DNA from: Frankiales bacterium
GTDB lineage: Bacteria > Actinomycetota > Actinomycetes > Mycobacteriales > SCTD01
Direction of reading: 5' to 3'
Assembly: GCA_025965735.1 (NCBI GenBank)
Contig: JAOPWK010000203.1
Coordinates: 1-16,421 of the forward strand
Length of the DNA stretch: 16,421 bases
The position numbers and the translations under genes are program-made. The notes beneath the pieces are model-generated. The model searched no databases, had not been told where the DNA came from, and worked only from the letters and a program-made list of their open reading frames with translations. This document shows, in pieces, positions 13,468-16,421 of the stretch (its first letter is position 1; each line of letters begins with the position of its first letter).

Positions 13468-14492
13468 CCGCGCGGGAACGACCGGACCGGGTGGCCGGCC
13501 TCGACGCCCACCGCGACGGACGAGCCGGGTGCGACGTCGACGGTGTGCGGCTGGATCGACCGGACCTGGGCTCCCGAGGGCAGCACCAGCGTGTAGACGT
13601 ACGACGCCCCGCGGAACTCCCGGCGCAGCACCTTCGCCGTGCCGGACGCGTCGGCCGAGAAGACCACCTCGTGCGGGCGCAGCATCACCTCGACGTCACC
13701 CGCGCCCTCGGGGGTGACGGCGAGCCGGCCGACCTCGGTGTCGACGACGGCGCCGTCCTGCCGGCCGGGTAGGAAGTCGGCCTCGCCGAGCAGGGTGGCG
13801 GAGAAGCGGGTGGCCGGCGCGTGGAAGGCCTGCGCCGGCTCGGCGACGTGCTCGAAGCGGCCGGCGCGCATGACGGCCACCCGCTCGCCCACCGCGAGCG
13901 CCTCGGACTGGTCGTGGGTGACGAACACGCCGGCGGCGCCGGTCTCCCGCAGGGCGGCGACGGTGGCGTCGCGCACGGTGCTGCGCAGGCCGCTGTCCAG
14001 GTTGCCGAAGGCCTCGTCGAAGAGCACCACGGCTGGCTGCGGCGCGAGCGCTCGGGCGAGGGCGACCCGCTGCTGCTGCCCGCCGGACAGCTCGTGCGGG
14101 TAGCGCCGCCCGAGGTCCGGAAGGTCGACCAGCGCGAGCAGCTCGGCGACGCGCGCCGCCTGCGAGGCGCGGCCGCGCGGCAGGCCGAAGGCGACGTTGT
14201 CCTCCACCCGCAGGTGCGGGAACAGCGCGGCGTCCTGGAAGACGACGCCCACGCGGCGCTGCTCCGGCGGCACCCACGCACCCGGTCCGGCCACGACCCG
14301 GCCGCCGACGGACACGGTGCCGGCGTCGGGCTCCAGCAGACCGGCGACGAGCATGAGCAAGGTGGACTTGCCGCAGCCGCTCGGGCCCACGAGCGCCACC
14401 AGCTCGCCGTCGCGCACGGACAGGCTCACGTCGTCCAGTGCGGTCGTGCGGCCGTAGCGCTTGGTGACGCCGGCCAGCTCCACGGCGCTCAT
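13461..14492 (-). CDS. fbpC: Ferric-iron ABC importer ATP-binding protein (FbpC type)
   Basis: This is the energy-coupling subunit of the Fe3+ importer encoded just upstream. The 343 residues contain Walker A GPSGCGKS (36-43), the Q-loop (Gln86), LSGGQQQR (135-142), Walker B VVLFDEAFGNLD (155-166) and the H-loop His193. A C-terminal regulatory/TOBE domain follows (about 215-343), a layout shared by the FbpC/PotA/CysA group. Only the context of an FbpA-like binding protein and an FbpB-like permease fixes the substrate as ferric iron. The ATG overlaps the permease stop (ATGA). A longer in-frame reading upstream to 14681 lies inside the permease gene and is not part of the protein. Confidence 0.9.
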   Translation of the reverse strand: MSAVELAGVTKRYGRTTALDDVSLSVRDGELVALVGPSGCGKSTLLMLVAGLLEPDAGTVSVGGRVVAGPGAWVPPEQRRVGVVFQDAALFPHLRVEDNVAFGLPRGRASQAARVAELLALVDLPDLGRRYPHELSGGQQQRVALARALAPQPAVVLFDEAFGNLDSGLRSTVRDATVAALRETGAAGVFVTHDQSEALAVGERVAVMRAGRFEHVAEPAQAFHAPATRFSATLLGEADFLPGRQDGAVVDTEVGRLAVTPEGAGDVEVMLRPHEVVFSADASGTAKVLRREFRGASYVYTLVLPSGAQVRSIQPHTVDVAPGSSVAVGVEAGHPVRSFPRGA

Positions 14493-16171
14493 CGCGCCAC
14501 CCCTGCCAGCTCCGGCTCGCCGGCCGGGTCCGCGGCGGGCAGCACGTCGACCGCATCGTCGGCGAGCTGCGCGTCGTCGTCGCCGCGGAACAGGAGCACG
14601 ACGGGGATCATCGCAACCGTGACGATGGCCAGCGCAGGCAGCCCTGCCATCTCGTAGCGGGAGTCGGCGGCCAGCTGCCACACCCGCACCGAGAGGGTGT
14701 CGAAGCCGAAGGGCCGCAGCAGCAGCACGATCGGCAGCTCCTTGAGCGCGTCGACCGCGACCAGGGCGGCGGCCACCGCGATGCCGGAGCGGGCCAGCGG
14801 CAGGTGGACGCCGGTCAGCACCCGGCGCGGCGTGGCCCCCAGCGACAGCGCGGCCGCAGTGAGCGAAGGGGAGACGCCGGCCAGGCGGGCCTCCGTGGTC
14901 GTGTAGCCGAGCGCGAGGAAGCGCGCGGTGTAGACGACGACCAGGACCAGCACCGAGCCGGTGACCAGGCCGCCGCCGCCGGGCAGGCCGAGCCGGTCCA
15001 GCAGCGTCCGGGCGCCGGCCAGCGCGAGCAGGGCGCCGATGGCCAGCACCGGTCCCGGCACGGCGTAGCCGGACACGGTCGCCTGCACGCCGAGCTGCAC
15101 GCGGCGGCGCGGGTCGACGCGGGCAGCGTGCACGAGCAGCAGCGAGAGCACGACGACGACGGCTGCGACCTGGGCGGCCAGCAGGACGCTGTTGGCGGTC
15201 GCGGTGAGGAAGCCGGCGGTGTCACCCATGCCGGTGGTGGTCGACCAGAGCAGCAGCGTCACGACCGGGATGCCGACGGCGAGCAGCAGCACGAGCGAGC
15301 AGGCCGCCGTCGCCGCCCACGCCCGCGCACCGGTCAGGACGACCGCGGCCATGGGCGTCGTGTCGCGCACCGTCGAGCTGAAGCGGGCGCCCCGCCGCAG
15401 CAGGCGCTCGCCGGCCAGCAGGGCGAGGGCGAGCACAAGGACGAGCAGCGCGAGAACGGTCGCCCCCGGCCGGTCGAACTGGCCGCGCCACACCTTGTAG
15501 ATGCCGACCGACAGCGTGTCGACCCCGAAGTACTGCACCGTCGCGAAGTCGCTCAGCACCTCCAGCGCCACCAGCAGCCCACCGGCCGCCAGCGACGGGC
15601 GGGCCAGCGGCAGCACGATGCGGCGCGCGGCCTGCAGGGGGCGCATCCCAAGGGTGCGGGCCGCGCCGTACGGCGTCGCCGCCTGGTCCCGGAAGGCGAC
15701 CCTGGCCAGCAGGTAGACGTACGGGTAGAGCGTCAGCGTGAGCACCGCAGCGGCCACGGGCAGCGTGCGCACCGGCGGGAAGGGGGCGTCGTCGCCGAGC
15801 AGCGACCGCCAGGTCGTCTGCACCGGCCCCGGGTAGGCCAGCAGCGAGGACCAGACCAGGCCGAGGATGTACGACGGCACCGCGGTCGGCAGTACGAGCA
15901 GCCACTGCAGCGTCCGGCGCCCCGGGAAGCGGTAGGCGGTGGTGAGCCAGGCCAGGCCGGCACCCAGCAGGAGCGTGCCGATCAGCACGAGAGCCAGCAG
16001 CGCCAGCGTGGTGCCGAGCAGCGGCTCCCAGCCGGACCCGGCGACCCGCTGCCAGGGCGCGGCGCCGGCCTGCAGCACGCCGAGGGTGACGGCGAGCACG
16101 GGCAGCAGGACGAGCAGCGCGGCCGCCGGCACGACCGCGCTGGACGCCCGCCGGCCCGCGCCCGAGGTCAC
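14489..16171 (-). CDS. fbpB: Ferric-iron ABC importer permease, two fused membrane domains (FbpB type)
   Basis: The channel subunit has 560 residues with about twelve hydrophobic segments, formed by two tandem permease domains in one chain. Each half has the EAA-type loop that docks on the ATPase: GAARTLGMRPLQAARRIVLP (about 169-188) and AALSLGATPRRVLTGVHLP (about 440-458). Each half also carries a related FGxDTLSV segment (about 215-222 and 488-495), a trace of the internal duplication. The C-terminus (about 530-560) is an acidic, Pro/Ala-containing tail facing the cytoplasm. The start is GTG 16171, overlapping the binding-protein stop (GTGA). Translation coupling continues into fbpC by an ATGA overlap. 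Confidence 0.92.
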   Translation of the reverse strand: MTSGAGRRASSAVVPAAALLVLLPVLAVTLGVLQAGAAPWQRVAGSGWEPLLGTTLALLALVLIGTLLLGAGLAWLTTAYRFPGRRTLQWLLVLPTAVPSYILGLVWSSLLAYPGPVQTTWRSLLGDDAPFPPVRTLPVAAAVLTLTLYPYVYLLARVAFRDQAATPYGAARTLGMRPLQAARRIVLPLARPSLAAGGLLVALEVLSDFATVQYFGVDTLSVGIYKVWRGQFDRPGATVLALLVLVLALALLAGERLLRRGARFSSTVRDTTPMAAVVLTGARAWAATAACSLVLLLAVGIPVVTLLLWSTTTGMGDTAGFLTATANSVLLAAQVAAVVVVLSLLLVHAARVDPRRRVQLGVQATVSGYAVPGPVLAIGALLALAGARTLLDRLGLPGGGGLVTGSVLVLVVVYTARFLALGYTTTEARLAGVSPSLTAAALSLGATPRRVLTGVHLPLARSGIAVAAALVAVDALKELPIVLLLRPFGFDTLSVRVWQLAADSRYEMAGLPALAIVTVAMIPVVLLFRGDDDAQLADDAVDVLPAADPAGEPELAGVAR

Positions 16172-16421
16172 GTGTAGCCGACGTCCGTCAGCAGCTGGAC
16201 GGCCGCGGCGTTGTCGTCACCGAGGGTGCCGACGTTCAGCTCGTCGCGCTTGAACTCACCCAGGTCGCGCAGCACCTGTACCGGCTGCACCGAGCGGTTC
16301 ACGGGGTACTCGACGTTGCCGTCGACGAACAGCGACTGCCCCTTGGTGGCGAGCCACTCGATGAAGCGCTGGGCGTTCGGGACGTCGTCCGCGTGCTTCG
16401 TGACGCCCGCGCCGCTGATGT
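16168..16421 (-). CDS. fbpA: Ferric-iron ABC importer substrate-binding protein, C-terminal 83 residues (FbpA/FutA type; 5' part outside window)
   Basis: The end of an extracellular Fe3+-binding lipoprotein or secreted protein. The visible part begins ISGAGVTKHADDVPNAQRFI and continues FIEWLATKGQSLFVDGN, EYPVNRSVQPV, and ends LLTDVGYT. The SGAGVTKHA...NA..FIEWL...N-EYPVN pattern is typical of ferric-binding proteins of the FbpA/IdiA/FutA group; the tyrosine of the EYPV motif belongs to the conserved C-terminal region. The signal sequence and the Tyr-Tyr iron ligands would lie mostly outside the window. Its TGA overlaps the permease GTG (GTGA). The promoter, and any DtxR/IdeR site controlling this operon, must lie beyond the edge. 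Confidence 0.88.
   Translation of the reverse strand, partial: ISGAGVTKHADDVPNAQRFIEWLATKGQSLFVDGNVEYPVNRSVQPVQVLRDLGEFKRDELNVGTLGDDNAAAVQLLTDVGYT

Noticed and set aside
14804..16177. 457-aa forward frame opposite the iron permease
   Set aside because: Gln/Arg/His-rich shadow of a hydrophobic gene, which is the expected antisense of Leu/Val/Ala codons.
1..16421. CRISPR array, tRNA/rRNA genes, insertion sequence or prophage
   Set aside because: No spaced direct repeats, no tRNA-like cloverleaf, no transposase or integrase frame and no terminal inverted repeats were seen. All larger stretches are accounted for by recognisable genes.

Overview
The window is very GC-rich and densely packed, with ATGA or GTGA stop/start overlaps, GTG and TTG starts, and TANNNT-type -10 hexamers. 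Gene order and protein sequence point to a high-GC actinobacterium (Actinomycetota). The species cannot be named from the sequence. The order 'ABC-transporter ATPase on the minus strand, then sufR-sufB-sufD-...-sufC-sufS-sufU-sufT' matches the arrangement I recall around Mycobacterium tuberculosis Rv1458c-Rv1466. Unlike that species, SufB here has no intein, and a Rieske ferredoxin gene sits between sufD and sufC.

Layout. (1) 1-432, minus: 5' part of a drug-type ABC-transporter ATPase, apparently leaderless, divergent from the suf operon. (2) 611-7099, plus: a complete SUF iron-sulfur cluster assembly operon of eight genes (sufR, sufB, sufD, Rieske ferredoxin, sufC, sufS, sufU, sufT). Nearly all are joined by 4-8 bp overlaps. 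An imperfect palindrome with a SufR-like core overlaps the promoter and start of sufR, and a 42-bp perfect palindrome closes the operon. (3) 7163-8347, minus: a secreted metzincin-like zinc protease with an EF-hand-like loop. (4) 8534-10517, plus: a catabolic-type ornithine carbamoyltransferase followed directly by carbamate kinase, the ATP-yielding half of the arginine deiminase pathway, with no arginine deiminase gene in view. (5) 10619-10849, plus: a 76-aa single-pass membrane protein of unknown function, preceded by a DosR-box-like inverted repeat. (6) 10851-11726, minus: a membrane-anchored YpfJ-type zinc metallopeptidase. (7) 11861-13453, plus: an ABC-F ATPase with a possible leaderless upstream micro-ORF. 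(8) 13461-16421, minus: a ferric-iron ABC importer operon (substrate-binding protein cut by the window edge, fused two-domain permease, ATPase).

How it fits together. Two iron modules share the window. The Fbp-type importer would bring in Fe3+. The SUF machine would use iron plus sulfur from cysteine (SufS to SufU) to build clusters on SufBC2D, with SufT assisting maturation, and SufR, itself probably a cluster sensor, would adjust expression. The arcB-arcC pair suits substrate-level ATP formation under low oxygen.

Most of the window is recognisable. I did not find a wholly new system. The best leads are regulatory: the sufR operator/leaderless start, the micro-ORF before the ABC-F gene, the DosR-like box, and the two symmetric hairpins between convergent genes. 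The 76-aa membrane protein and the atypical zinc motif of the secreted protease also deserve a second look. No tRNA, rRNA, CRISPR array, insertion sequence or replication origin was seen, and no gap between genes exceeds 300 bases.
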